Source: CAWJKP01 sp963843465
GTDB taxonomy: Bacteria; Planctomycetota; Planctomycetia; Pirellulales; Thermoguttaceae
Assembly: GCA_963843465.1 (NCBI GenBank)
Contig: CAWJKP010000005.1
Coordinates: 124,001-188,000 of the forward strand
Length of the DNA stretch: 64,000 nt
Direction of reading: 5' to 3'
A program made the position numbers and the translations under genes. The notes under the pieces are model-generated. The model did no database searches. It was given only the letters and a program-made list of their open reading frames with translations, and was not told the origin of the DNA. This document shows, in pieces, positions 54,429-62,911 of this stretch (position 1 is its first letter; each line of letters opens with the position of its first letter).

Positions 54429-56191
54429 GCCGACCTATTCGCACCATCGCCGATCTCGACCAGGCCGGGGCCGCCGGATCGGCCACGCTTTACCCCAAGC
54501 GGCTGAAGATCCTCGTCGGCTCGGCCAGTTGCGGCGTGGCCATGGGGGCGCGGGCCGTGGAGGCCGCCGCCCGGCAGGCGGTCCAACAACTCAAGCTCGA
54601 CGCGGCCGTCTGCCGCACCGGCTGCATCGGCTTCTGCGCGAAAGAGCCGCTTTTGGATCTGGTGCTCCCCAACGGTCCGCGGGTGAGCTTTGCCGCCATG
54701 ACCCCGGCGAAGACCCGCGATCTGCTGGCCGCCTACGCCTCGCGTAGCGACGCCTGGCCGGGCCTGGCCCTGGGCCGCTTCGCACGCGAAGAACACGTCG
54801 CCACCGGCGAAACGCACGAGTACCCGCCCGCTTCCGGCCGGCTTGGCAATGTCCCCGAATGGTCCGAGTTGGATTTCTATCGCCGTCAGAAAAAGGTCAT
54901 CCTGCGGAACTGCGGCTCGATCGATCCCATGAGCCTGGAGGAGTCCATCGCCCGGGGCACCTATCGCGGCGCCCTGCGGGCGATCGGCCCGATGACGCCC
55001 GAGGCGGTGATCGAGGAGATGATCCAATCCGGGCTGCGGGGCCGCGGGGGCGCGGCCTTTCCCACCGGGCAGAAATGGCGGTTGGCCCGCCAGGCCGCCG
55101 CGGACGCCAAGTATGTGGTCTGCAATGCCGACGAAGGCGAGCCGGGGGCCTACATGGACCGCACCGTGCTGGAGGGCGATCCCCACGCGGTCCTCGAAGG
55201 AATGCTCATCGGCGCCTACGCCGTCGGGGCCCGCCAAGGGTTCATCTACGTCCGCAGCGAGTATCCGCTGGCCATCGAGATTCTCCAGCACGCCATCGAC
55301 GAGGCTCAGGAGCGCGGCCTCTTGGGCGACGACATTTTCGGCAGCGGATGGTCGTTCCGCGTCACGGTGCGGCGCGGGGCGGGCGCCTATATCTGCGGCG
55401 AAGAAACCGCGCTGATCGAATCGCTGGAAGGACATTCCGGCGAGCCGCGGACCCGCCCCCCCTATCCCGTCACCAGCGGCTTGTGGGGAAAACCGACCGT
55501 CGTGAACAACGTGAAGACCTGGGCCAGCGTGGCTCCGATCGTCACGCGGGGCGCCGCGTGGTACAAGAGCATGGGGACCCCGCGGACCCCGGGCACGACG
55601 ATCTTCTCGCTGGAGGGCGCCGTCAAGAACGCCGGGTTGGTCGAGGTCCCCTTCGGGATCTCGCTCCGCGACCTGGTCTCCGAGATCGGCGGCGGGCTGC
55701 TGGGCGACCGGCCGCTGAAGGCCCTCCAGGCCGGCGGGGCCTCGCGCGGCTGCATCCCGCCCTCGATGCTCGATCTGCGGATCGACACGGAAGACCGCGA
55801 CGGCCAGACGATCATGATCGGCACCGGGGGAATCATCGCGCTGGACGAAAGCGCGTGCATGGTCGAGATGACGCGGTTTCTGGTCGGCTTCTTCCTCGAC
55901 GAGTCCTGCGGCAAGTGTGTTCCCTGCCGCGAAGGGACCAAGCAGCTTGCCCGCATCCTGGACCGCATCTGCGAGGGCCGCGCGGAGCCGGCCGACCTGG
56001 CCAGCCTCGAGCGGCTGGCCAAGACCGTTCGCTCCGCCGCGGTGTGCGGGATGGGTAGCATGGCGCCCAACGCGGTGTTGACCACCTTGGCCCATTTCCG
56101 CGAGGAGTTCGAAAGCCACCTGCTTCGCAGGCACTGTTCCGCCGGCGTGTGCCGGAGCCTCTGCCCGTCGGAAGCGGCGGTGAGCGTTTAG
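54425..56191 (+). CDS. NuoF-like NADH-binding subunit with N-terminal ferredoxin fold
   Basis: A 588-residue flavoprotein. Residues about 25-110 are a thioredoxin-like [2Fe-2S] domain (CGVAMGARAVEAAARQ, CRTGCIGFCAKEP), as in HndC/HydB. The NuoF part has GLRGRGGAAFPTGQKW (FMN/NADH site, about residue 204), CNADEGEPGAYMDR and the [4Fe-4S] motif ESCGKCVPCREGTKQL (about 493). A short Cys-rich tail (HCSAGVCRSLCP) replaces the C-terminal double ferredoxin of HydB. It should exchange electrons between NAD(H) and the Hdr complex. Confidence 0.9.
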   Translation: MSRPIRTIADLDQAGAAGSATLYPKRLKILVGSASCGVAMGARAVEAAARQAVQQLKLDAAVCRTGCIGFCAKEPLLDLVLPNGPRVSFAAMTPAKTRDLLAAYASRSDAWPGLALGRFAREEHVATGETHEYPPASGRLGNVPEWSELDFYRRQKKVILRNCGSIDPMSLEESIARGTYRGALRAIGPMTPEAVIEEMIQSGLRGRGGAAFPTGQKWRLARQAAADAKYVVCNADEGEPGAYMDRTVLEGDPHAVLEGMLIGAYAVGARQGFIYVRSEYPLAIEILQHAIDEAQERGLLGDDIFGSGWSFRVTVRRGAGAYICGEETALIESLEGHSGEPRTRPPYPVTSGLWGKPTVVNNVKTWASVAPIVTRGAAWYKSMGTPRTPGTTIFSLEGAVKNAGLVEVPFGISLRDLVSEIGGGLLGDRPLKALQAGGASRGCIPPSMLDLRIDTEDRDGQTIMIGTGGIIALDESACMVEMTRFLVGFFLDESCGKCVPCREGTKQLARILDRICEGRAEPADLASLERLAKTVRSAAVCGMGSMAPNAVLTTLAHFREEFESHLLRRHCSAGVCRSLCPSEAAVSV

Positions 56192-56211
56192 CGAGGTCGT
56201 GAAGGGTGATT

Positions 56212-59200
56212 ATGGACGCAACTGCATCGGATCGAGTCTTGCTGAGCGTAGACGGCCGCACGTCGGAGGTGCCCCGGGGCACAACGATCTATAGCGCGGC
56301 GCGGCAGATGGGCGTCACGATCCCCACGCTCTGCAACTACCGCGGCCTGCTGCCCTACGGCTCGTGCCGCGTCTGCCTGGTCGAGATCGACACGCCGCGC
56401 GGCGGCCAGTTGGTGGCCTCCTGCAGCCACCCCATCGAGAGCAGCCTCACGGTCCACACGGAAACCGAAAATGTCAAGCAGGCGCGGCAGGTCATCCTGG
56501 AGCTGCTCTTGGCCCAGGCGCCCGACTCCCGCGAGCTGGCGGCGTTTGCCGCGGGGCTGGGGGTCGAGTCCACGCCCTTCGAGAAGGCCGCCGCGGGGAA
56601 GTGCATTCTCTGCGGACTTTGCACGCGGGTGTGCAACGAGATGATGGGCCGCGGCGCGATCAACCTCTTCGGCCGGGGCGAGTCGCGCGAGGTCCGCACC
56701 GCCTTTGACGAAAAGACCCAGCAGTGCCAGGCCTGCGGGGCCTGTGCGTTTGTCTGCCCGACGGGCGCCGTCGACCTGGCCACGATCACCGCGCGGCGGC
56801 TGAAGCCCCACCTCACGTCGTTCGACAAGTATCTGACCGCCCGGCCCTGCATCGACCTGGCCCATCCCCAGGCCTCGCCGCGAGTGCCGGCGATCGACCG
56901 CGACAACTGCATCCATTTCAAATCGGGCCAATGCGGGCTGTGCGCGAAAGTCTGCCAGGCCGGCGCCATCGACTACGATCAGGCGGCAGAGACGCTCGAG
57001 CTTGAAGTCGGCAGCGTGGTGCTCACGCCCGGCTTCGAGGCCTTCGACGCCACCCGCCGCGGCGAGTTCGGCTTCCAGTACGCCGCCAACGTGGTGACCA
57101 ACGTGCAGTTCGAGCGGTTGCTCTCCGCCGCCGGACCGACGGGCGGGAAGCTGCTGCGCCCCTCCGACGGCCGGCATCCCAAGCGGCTGGCGTTCATCCA
57201 GTGCGTCGGCTCCCGCGACAGCGGTTGCGACAACGACTATTGCTCCTCGGTCTGCTGCATGGCGGCCACCAAGGAGGCGATCCTCGCCAAGGAGCACGAG
57301 CCGGGACTGGAGGTGACGATCTTCTTTCTCGACCTCCGCGCCTTCGGCAAGGACTTCGACCGCTACTGCGATCGGGCCAAGAAGCAGTTGGGCGTCCGCT
57401 ACGTCCGTTCCTTCGTCTCGCGGACCTACGAGATGCCCGGCACCCGCGACCTCCGCCTGGTCTATGTCAGCCCCGAGATGAAGCAGGTCGAGGAGGAGTT
57501 CGACCTGGTGGTGCTCTCGCTGGGGCTGGAGCCCAGCGCCAGCCTGCAAGAGCAGGCCCAGCGGCTGGGCGTGTTGTTGAACCGCTGGGGCTTCGCCGAG
57601 ACTTCGGAGCTGGCGCCCTTGGACAGCTCGCGGCCCGGCGTCTTTGTGGGCGGGGCCTTCCAGGAGCCCAAGGACATCCCCGACACGGTGATGCAGGCCA
57701 GCGCCGCCGCCGCCCGGGCGATGGCCCTGTTGGCCCCGGCCCGGGGAAGCCGCATCCGCAAGAAGGTCTATCCGCCCCAGCGCGACATCGCCGACGAGCC
57801 GCCGCGGATCGGAGTGTTCGTCTGCCATTGCGGCAGCAACATCGCCTCGGTGGTGGACGTCAAGGCGGTCGTCACGCGAACGCAGTCGCTGCCCGGCGTC
57901 TGCCATGCCGAGAGCAACGTCTACACCTGCGCCGACGACAGTCAGGACCGCATCAAGGACAAGATCGCCGAGCATCGCCTCAATCGCGTGGTGGTCGCCT
58001 CCTGCACGCCGCGGACCCACGAGCCGATCTTCCGCGACACGCTCCGCGGTGCCGGGCTGAATCCCTACTTGCTGGAGATGGCCAACATCCGCGACCAGTG
58101 CTCCTGGGTCCATTCGGCCGATCCCCAGAAGGCCACCGAGAAGGCGGCCGACCTGGTCCGCATGGCCGTGGCCCGCGTCGCCCGCAGCCAGCCCTTGACC
58201 GAAGAGAGCGTGCCGGTCAATAACGCCGCGCTGGTCGTCGGCGGAGGCGTGGCCGGCATGACGGCCGCCCTGGCCCTGGCCGACCAAGGCTTCCCCGTCC
58301 ATCTCGTGGAAAAGTCCTCCCGCCTGGGCGGCACGGCATTGGAGCTCCACCACACGCTTGCCAGCCAGTGGTCGGCGTCCGTTAGCCCCGGCGGCCACGC
58401 CGGCTGTGAGGCGAACTCCGACATCCAGTCATTCCTCGCCGAAACCATCGACCGCGTCACCCACCACCCGCGGATCACCGTCCACCTCCAGACGCACGCA
58501 TCGAAGGTTGCCGGCCACGTGGGCAACTTCACGTCGACCCTGACCGGCGTGCAGACCGGCGTGGCCGCCAACGTAGCAGGCACACGCCGTGTGCCGGAAG
58601 ATGCGGACGGCACACGGCGTGTGCCTGCTACAATTCCCGGCGTCGAGGTCAAGCACGGCGTGGTGGTCGTGGCCACCGGGGCCATGGAGCAGAAACCCCA
58701 GAGCTACGGCTACGGCCGCGACCCCCGCGTGGTCACGCAACTGGAGCTCTCCGACCGGCTCGGCCGGGGCGGGCTCTCGCTCTCCGGCGAGCCTACGGTA
58801 GTGATGATCCAGTGCGTCGAGCAGCGCAGCGACGAGCGGCCCTATTGCAGCCGCGTCTGCTGCACCACCGCGGTCAAAAACGCGCTGGCCATCCGCCGGC
58901 AGTTCCCGCAATCGCGGGTGGTCGTGCTCTACCGCGACATGCGGACCTACGGCTTCCGCGAGGCGGCCTATCGCGAGGCCCGCAAGCAGGGCGTGGTCTT
59001 CATCCGCTATGAGCCCGAGGCGCCACCGCAATTGGCGGCCAACGGCCGTCTGGCGGTCACGGTCCGCGAGCCGTCCCTGGGACGCGAGCTGTCGCTGGAG
59101 CCGGACCTCTTGGTGCTGGCCGCGCCTTTGGTGCCGCGGGCGGACCGGCAGGAATTGTCGGAGTTGTTGCGGGTGCCCTTGAACGCCGACGGCTTCTTCC

Positions 59201-59682
59201 TGGAGGCCCACATGAAGCTCCGCCCGGTGGACTTCGCCAGCGAGGGCCTCTTCCTCTGCGGCACGGCCCACGCCCCCAAGTTTCTCAGCGAGGCCATCGC
59301 CCAGGCCTACGCCGTGGCCGGCCGGGCGGCGTCGATCTTGTCGAAGAAGCGGATGCCGGTGAGCGGGCAGACGGCCTGGGTCGATCCGGACAAGTGCATC
59401 GGCTGCATGACCTGCGTCCACGTCTGCCCCTACATGGCCCCGCAGGTTGGCCCGCAGAACAAGGCCGAGGTGCAAGGCGCCGCCTGCATGGGCTGCGGAA
59501 GCTGCACGGCCGAGTGCCCCGCCCGGGCGATCACCCTGCGGCATTACGTCGACAGCCAGATCCTGGCGGCGGTCGACAACCTGTTGGGGAGCGACGCGCA
59601 CGAGCGTCCGCTGGAGCCCGTCTATCCCGAGCAGGTCGGCGTGGCCCCGCCGCGATGGCACCTGCAAAATCTCAAATCTTGA
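56212..59682 (+). CDS. NuoG-like ferredoxin fused to HdrA C-half and a second HdrA
   Basis: A 1156-residue protein. Residues 8-85: NuoG-type [2Fe-2S] domain (CNYRGLLPYGSCRVCLVEID). 131-185: two four-Cys motifs (CILCGLCTRVC, CQACGACAFVCP). From about 215: the second half of HdrA, beginning PCIDLAHPQASPRVPAIDRD with CIHFKSGQCGLCAKVC. From about 536: a further HdrA-like module (GVFVCHCGSNIASVVDVKAV, FAD motif VVGGGVAGMTAALALADQG). The C-terminus has CIGCMTCVHVCP and CMGCGSCTAECP. In-frame palindromes lie at residues 724 on and 788-807. A GTG at 56206 is an alternative start. Confidence 0.88.
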   Translation: MDATASDRVLLSVDGRTSEVPRGTTIYSAARQMGVTIPTLCNYRGLLPYGSCRVCLVEIDTPRGGQLVASCSHPIESSLTVHTETENVKQARQVILELLLAQAPDSRELAAFAAGLGVESTPFEKAAAGKCILCGLCTRVCNEMMGRGAINLFGRGESREVRTAFDEKTQQCQACGACAFVCPTGAVDLATITARRLKPHLTSFDKYLTARPCIDLAHPQASPRVPAIDRDNCIHFKSGQCGLCAKVCQAGAIDYDQAAETLELEVGSVVLTPGFEAFDATRRGEFGFQYAANVVTNVQFERLLSAAGPTGGKLLRPSDGRHPKRLAFIQCVGSRDSGCDNDYCSSVCCMAATKEAILAKEHEPGLEVTIFFLDLRAFGKDFDRYCDRAKKQLGVRYVRSFVSRTYEMPGTRDLRLVYVSPEMKQVEEEFDLVVLSLGLEPSASLQEQAQRLGVLLNRWGFAETSELAPLDSSRPGVFVGGAFQEPKDIPDTVMQASAAAARAMALLAPARGSRIRKKVYPPQRDIADEPPRIGVFVCHCGSNIASVVDVKAVVTRTQSLPGVCHAESNVYTCADDSQDRIKDKIAEHRLNRVVVASCTPRTHEPIFRDTLRGAGLNPYLLEMANIRDQCSWVHSADPQKATEKAADLVRMAVARVARSQPLTEESVPVNNAALVVGGGVAGMTAALALADQGFPVHLVEKSSRLGGTALELHHTLASQWSASVSPGGHAGCEANSDIQSFLAETIDRVTHHPRITVHLQTHASKVAGHVGNFTSTLTGVQTGVAANVAGTRRVPEDADGTRRVPATIPGVEVKHGVVVVATGAMEQKPQSYGYGRDPRVVTQLELSDRLGRGGLSLSGEPTVVMIQCVEQRSDERPYCSRVCCTTAVKNALAIRRQFPQSRVVVLYRDMRTYGFREAAYREARKQGVVFIRYEPEAPPQLAANGRLAVTVREPSLGRELSLEPDLLVLAAPLVPRADRQELSELLRVPLNADGFFLEAHMKLRPVDFASEGLFLCGTAHAPKFLSEAIAQAYAVAGRAASILSKKRMPVSGQTAWVDPDKCIGCMTCVHVCPYMAPQVGPQNKAEVQGAACMGCGSCTAECPARAITLRHYVDSQILAAVDNLLGSDAHERPLEPVYPEQVGVAPPRWHLQNLKS
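58573..58631. repeat. In-frame GCACACGCCGTGTGCC element in the HdrA fusion
   Basis: Arms GTAGCAGGCACACGCCGTGT and the complement enclose a short centre. 59 bases read through in frame (VAGTRRVPEDADGTRRVPAT). A single GTTAGCCCCGGCGGCCACGC arm is nearby at 58381. Relatives at 32573. Confidence 0.9.
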
Positions 59683-59711
59683 ATCTCAGATCTCAAATCT
59701 CAAATAACAGA
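59669..59711. repeat. AT-rich AAATCTCAAATC spacer repeat
   Basis: Short direct repeats of ATCTCAAATC extend from the last codons of the HdrA fusion (QNLKS) into the gap before mvhD. The inverted form GAGATTTGAGATTT occurs near 48687. Looks like a spacer element that also supplies the stop. Confidence 0.5.
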
Positions 59712-59725
59712 TCTCCAATTCCAAG

Positions 59726-60211
59726 ATGACCGCGATGGAAACTGAACCACTGATCCTGGCCTTCTGCTGCCACTACTGCGCCTACGCGGCGGCGGACCTG
59801 GCTGGCTCGATGCGCTTGCAGTACCCGGCCAGCGTCCGCGTGCTGCGGCTTCCCTGCACGGGGAAGATCGAGGTCAACTACCTGCTGGCCGCCTTCGAGC
59901 GGGGCATCGACGGCGTGATCGTCGCCGGCTGCCTGGAGGGCGGCTGCCACTACCTCGAAGGCAACCTCCGCGCCCGGCGCCGGGTCGAGCGGACCAGGGA
60001 GCTATTGGCCGAGATCGGCCTGGAGCCCGAGCGGCTGGAGATGTTCAACCTCTCCTCGGCCGAAGGCCCGCGGTTTGCCGAAATCGTCAAGGAGATGTCC
60101 CAGCGGCTCCGCCGTCTCGGCCCCAGCCCTTTGCGGCCCGATCCGGCGACCATGGACCGCCATCTGCGGCGGATGGAACGCGAAGCAGAAGCGGCGCTGG
60201 CGAGCGAATGA
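59726..60211 (+). CDS. mvhD: MvhD-like iron-sulfur subunit (second copy)
   Basis: A 161-residue protein with the standard MvhD pattern FCCHYCAYAAADLAG, CTGKIEVNYLLAAF and CLEGGCHYLEGN, so one [2Fe-2S] cluster. Electron input/output subunit of Hdr-type complexes. It precedes metV and mirrors the mvhD-metF pair at the front of the block. Confidence 0.92.
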   Translation: MTAMETEPLILAFCCHYCAYAAADLAGSMRLQYPASVRVLRLPCTGKIEVNYLLAAFERGIDGVIVAGCLEGGCHYLEGNLRARRRVERTRELLAEIGLEPERLEMFNLSSAEGPRFAEIVKEMSQRLRRLGPSPLRPDPATMDRHLRRMEREAEAALASE

Positions 60212-60370
60212 GTGGTCAGTGGCGAGTGGTCAGTGGTCCGTGAAGAGGGGATGAATGTGAACTCACAGTGCATGACCAATGACCACGAGCCGCTGACCGC
60301 TTCTGGTGGGGCTTCGGCCGCCAACGCGGCCTTGACCCACCCTACCACTGACCACTAACCACTAGCCACT
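60209..60370. repeat. Composite AGTGGTCAGTGG element with half of a GTAGGGTGGGAC element
   Basis: AGTGGTCAGTGG (60210) and CCACTGACCACT (60344) are inverted ends; the right part holds a half copy of the GTAGGG family (about 60304-60344, TGGTGGGGCTTCGGCCGCCA to CCACCCTACC). It fills the 170-base gap between mvhD and metV. Confidence 0.75.
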
Positions 60371-60382
60371 AGCGAGAGATCG

Positions 60383-61069
60383 ATGATCGTAGCCGATCGG
60401 AAGAACGTGCGGGAAATCCGCGATATGATCCAGGGACACGACCGGGTGCTGCTGGTCGGCTGCGGGACGTGCGTGACCGTCTGCCTGGCCGGCGGCGAGC
60501 GGGAAGTGGGTATTCTCGGCTCGGCCGTTCGCATGGCGCTGCGTCTGGCCGGCCGCGGCGGCGTGGTGGTCGACGAGTGCACCATCGAGCGGCAGTGCGA
60601 GGACGCTTTCATCGACCTCTTGGCCCCCCGCGTCGCCGAGTACGACGCGGTCTGCTCGCTAGGCTGCGGGGCCGGCGTGCAAGCCCTGGCCGAGCGATTC
60701 CCCAAAACGCCCGTCTACCCCGGCCTGAACACCCAGTTCATCGGCATCCTCGAGTCGCAGGGCGTCTGGGCGGAAAAGTGCTCCGGCTGCGGCAACTGCC
60801 GCCTGGGCGAGTTCGCCGGCATCTGCCCGATCACCCGCTGTGCCAAGCGCCAGTTGAACGGCCCGTGCGGCGGATCGCGGGACGGCAAGTGCGAGGTCAA
60901 TGCCGAGTTGGGGTGCGCTTGGCAGTTGATCTACGACCGCGCCAGCGCCCTGGGCACCGTCGATCGTCTCACCCAGATCGCCCCCTGTCACGACTGGTCC
61001 ACCGGCCTGGACGGCGGCCCGCGGAAAGTCGTCCGGCAGGACCAGTTTATCCCGCAGGCGGCCAAATGA
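60383..61069 (+). CDS. metV: MetV-type zinc/iron-sulfur subunit of methylene-THF reductase
   Basis: A 228-residue protein. The first half has a dehydrogenase-like fold with Cys-rich VGCGTCVTVCLAGGEREVG. The second half has the MetV signature CSGCGNCRLGEFAGICPITR followed by CAKRQLNGPCGGSRDGKCEV. In acetogens MetV pairs with MetF and transfers electrons from Hdr/Mvh-type subunits to the flavin. Last gene of the block; only repeats follow it. Start ATG 60383. Confidence 0.92.
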   Translation: MIVADRKNVREIRDMIQGHDRVLLVGCGTCVTVCLAGGEREVGILGSAVRMALRLAGRGGVVVDECTIERQCEDAFIDLLAPRVAEYDAVCSLGCGAGVQALAERFPKTPVYPGLNTQFIGILESQGVWAEKCSGCGNCRLGEFAGICPITRCAKRQLNGPCGGSRDGKCEVNAELGCAWQLIYDRASALGTVDRLTQIAPCHDWSTGLDGGPRKVVRQDQFIPQAAK

Positions 61070-61080
61070 GGCGATGGGCT

Positions 61081-61281
61081 CAGCCCCGAAGGGGCGTCAC
61101 TCGATAGCCCAGGGCGCAAGCCCTGGGGGGCCGAGTTCGCGAGGACGTTGGAGCCCTGAAAGGGCGCGGCAGGCGCGCCGTCGGCGGAAGGTTACGCCCC
61201 GTTGGGGCTCGCAGGGACGACAGAGACCAACTCCCCAGGGCGTTGCCCTGGGCTATCGAGTCACGCCCCTTCGGGGCTCAC
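61081..61281. repeat. CAGCCCCGAAGGGGCG element, uninterrupted copy
   Basis: About 200 bases with inverted ends CAGCCCCGAAGGGGCGTCAC and complement GTCACGCCCCTTCGGGGCTC. It contains ATAGCCCAGGGC and its inverse near the arms. The same element at 10147 is split by another one. Confidence 0.85.
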
Positions 61282-61321
61282 AACGGATCTGCGTCCCTTG
61301 GCCCCCGCGGCCACGCCGGCG

Positions 61322-61735
61322 CTATGCGGTGCTGGTCGGCCGTTCTTGGAAGAGGGATCTGACCGACGTGCGGTTCAGCACGATGATCGTGAAAACGCCG
61401 AGCACGGTCCCGAACGGCATAAACAAGCACTCGATCGCGGCGACCACGAAACAGTACATATAGCGGGTGCGTCGAGCGAGAAACCTTCCCGCAAGAAGGA
61501 TCAATACCGCGATACTCCAGCCGATAAGAATGAACATTCCGGCAAACGCGATGAAGAACCATCCTATGAACGCCGGCGGTGGTTGCTCCCCCGGCCCGGG
61601 CTTGAAGGCCCCGCACACCAGCGCGATGCCGATCGCCAAATGGATGAAGGGGAAGCAGGCAAACAGGGCGGCCATCCCGCCAACGACGTAGTGGAAGATC
61701 AATAACAGCCGGAGATGTTCCGCGTCCTGGTCCAT
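61322..61735 (-). CDS. Small four-helix membrane protein
   Basis: A 137-residue protein with about four hydrophobic helices (LRLLLIFHYVVGGMAALFAC, IGIALVCGAFKP, GWFFIAFAGMFILIGWSIAV and MYCFVVAAIECLFMPFGTVL). The ATG at 61733-61735 has GAGG overlapping the end of the upstream HicB-like gene. Of the common DUF4870-like small membrane protein type. Function unknown. Confidence 0.65.
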   Translation of the reverse strand: MDQDAEHLRLLLIFHYVVGGMAALFACFPFIHLAIGIALVCGAFKPGPGEQPPPAFIGWFFIAFAGMFILIGWSIAVLILLAGRFLARRTRYMYCFVVAAIECLFMPFGTVLGVFTIIVLNRTSVRSLFQERPTSTA

Positions 61736-61742
61736 AATGACT

Positions 61743-61988
61743 TTACCTCGGTTGGGGTCCTGATTCATCTTGCACGCCCGTCTCCGCAATGAACGCCTCC
61801 AGAATTGGGGGATCAACCTCCAGTGCGTGCTCGCCAAAAGTCTCCTTGTGAAATTGGAAAGCCGACTTCAGGTCCGCCACCGCGGCCTCGTAAGTATCGC
61901 CTTGGCCGACGACCATGCCCTTGATGCCGAGCGGGTAAGCGACATACGTGTCAGGGTGTTTTTCCACGACGATCTTCAGCGAGTTCAT
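61743..61988 (-). CDS. HicB-like protein
   Basis: An 81-residue protein starting MNSLKIVVEKHPDTYVAYPL, with the HicB strand pattern VVGQGDTYEAAVADLKSAFQ. HicB proteins are usually antitoxins of HicA RNases, but no hicA lies beside it. It precedes the membrane protein at 61735. Confidence 0.65.
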   Translation of the reverse strand: MNSLKIVVEKHPDTYVAYPLGIKGMVVGQGDTYEAAVADLKSAFQFHKETFGEHALEVDPPILEAFIAETGVQDESGPQPR

Positions 61989-62017
61989 TTCTTTTGGACC
62001 TCTTGTGCCTGACGGCA

Positions 62018-62040
62018 CCCCGATAGCAAAGCTATCGGGG
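62018..62040. repeat. CCCCGATAGCAAAGCTATCGGG palindrome
   Basis: Inverted 10-base arms upstream of the HicB-like gene, in a short non-coding stretch. Confidence 0.7.
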
Positions 62041-62147
62041 CCACCCACGCGCTGCGCGGCACGCCCCGCTGGCGAAACCGCTTCGTGGTATTCTTGCGGT
62101 GGCTTGCCTGCGTACCCAGGGGAGCCCATGCGCATCAACTGGAACCG

Positions 62148-62693
62148 TCAACGTCGATACTCAGGGTTATCCTTCAGTTTCTCAACTTGTTTCCTGACAG
62201 CCTCGAAAATCTGGGCGACATGGACACTGCGCCCGTCTTCCACGCGCTTGGAGATCATTGTTAGCGGAAAAACGATCACCGTCGTATTAGGATATTGCAG
62301 CGCGGGATCACGACCGTGTTCGTCATCGACCGTCACCCATTGGAGCGGCATTTCGTTGACAAATACGTTGCCTAGCACAATGCCCATAGACTGTAACTCA
62401 TAGGTCTGATCACGGCGAAGAACTCTGTCATCAATCATGCGCTGCAAGAGCGGCAGATCATCCTTTGAGTGTCGAAGCGAGGTACCCTCGCCATAATGAG
62501 AATGCAGTAGCGTGGCTACCACCGCCTCCTGTTCGCCAAGCCTAGCACGTTCCTCCTTTGTCATGGGCCGAGTTGGTGCGGGTGCTGGTTGCCTGGGAGC
62601 TTCGGCCATCTTCAAATCCTTTGTGGCCGGGGCGTCGCTGCATCCGGCGAACCCAGCCAGTAAGACCATAGAGGCAAGGATGATACGGAGCAT
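62148..62693 (-). CDS. Lipoprotein with DUF3806-like domain
   Basis: A 181-residue exported lipoprotein. Lipobox LAGFAGC at about residue 14-20; the ATG at 62691-62693 has AAAGGA upstream. A proline-rich segment is followed by a soluble domain containing LQSMGIVLGNVFVNEMPLQW and VIVFPLTMISKRVEDGRSV. This resembles DUF3806 by memory. Function unknown. Confidence 0.7.
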   Translation of the reverse strand: MLRIILASMVLLAGFAGCSDAPATKDLKMAEAPRQPAPAPTRPMTKEERARLGEQEAVVATLLHSHYGEGTSLRHSKDDLPLLQRMIDDRVLRRDQTYELQSMGIVLGNVFVNEMPLQWVTVDDEHGRDPALQYPNTTVIVFPLTMISKRVEDGRSVHVAQIFEAVRKQVEKLKDNPEYRR

Positions 62694-62911
62694 CGCAACA
62701 GGATCCTTTAAGGCAGCCAATATGTCGCATTATACTTCGCCTTACAAAACCCGGCAATCGGGCCAGAATCTCTGGCGGCATTCTTACAGATCTCCGCAAC
62801 TCCGAAACAATCCACGAGGTGTTTTGGCCTTCTGGGCTGCACCAGGATCAGAGTATCCCTGCTCAACCGGCGTGGGTATGATATTGTGAAGGCGGCCGAG
62901 GGAGAAATCGA

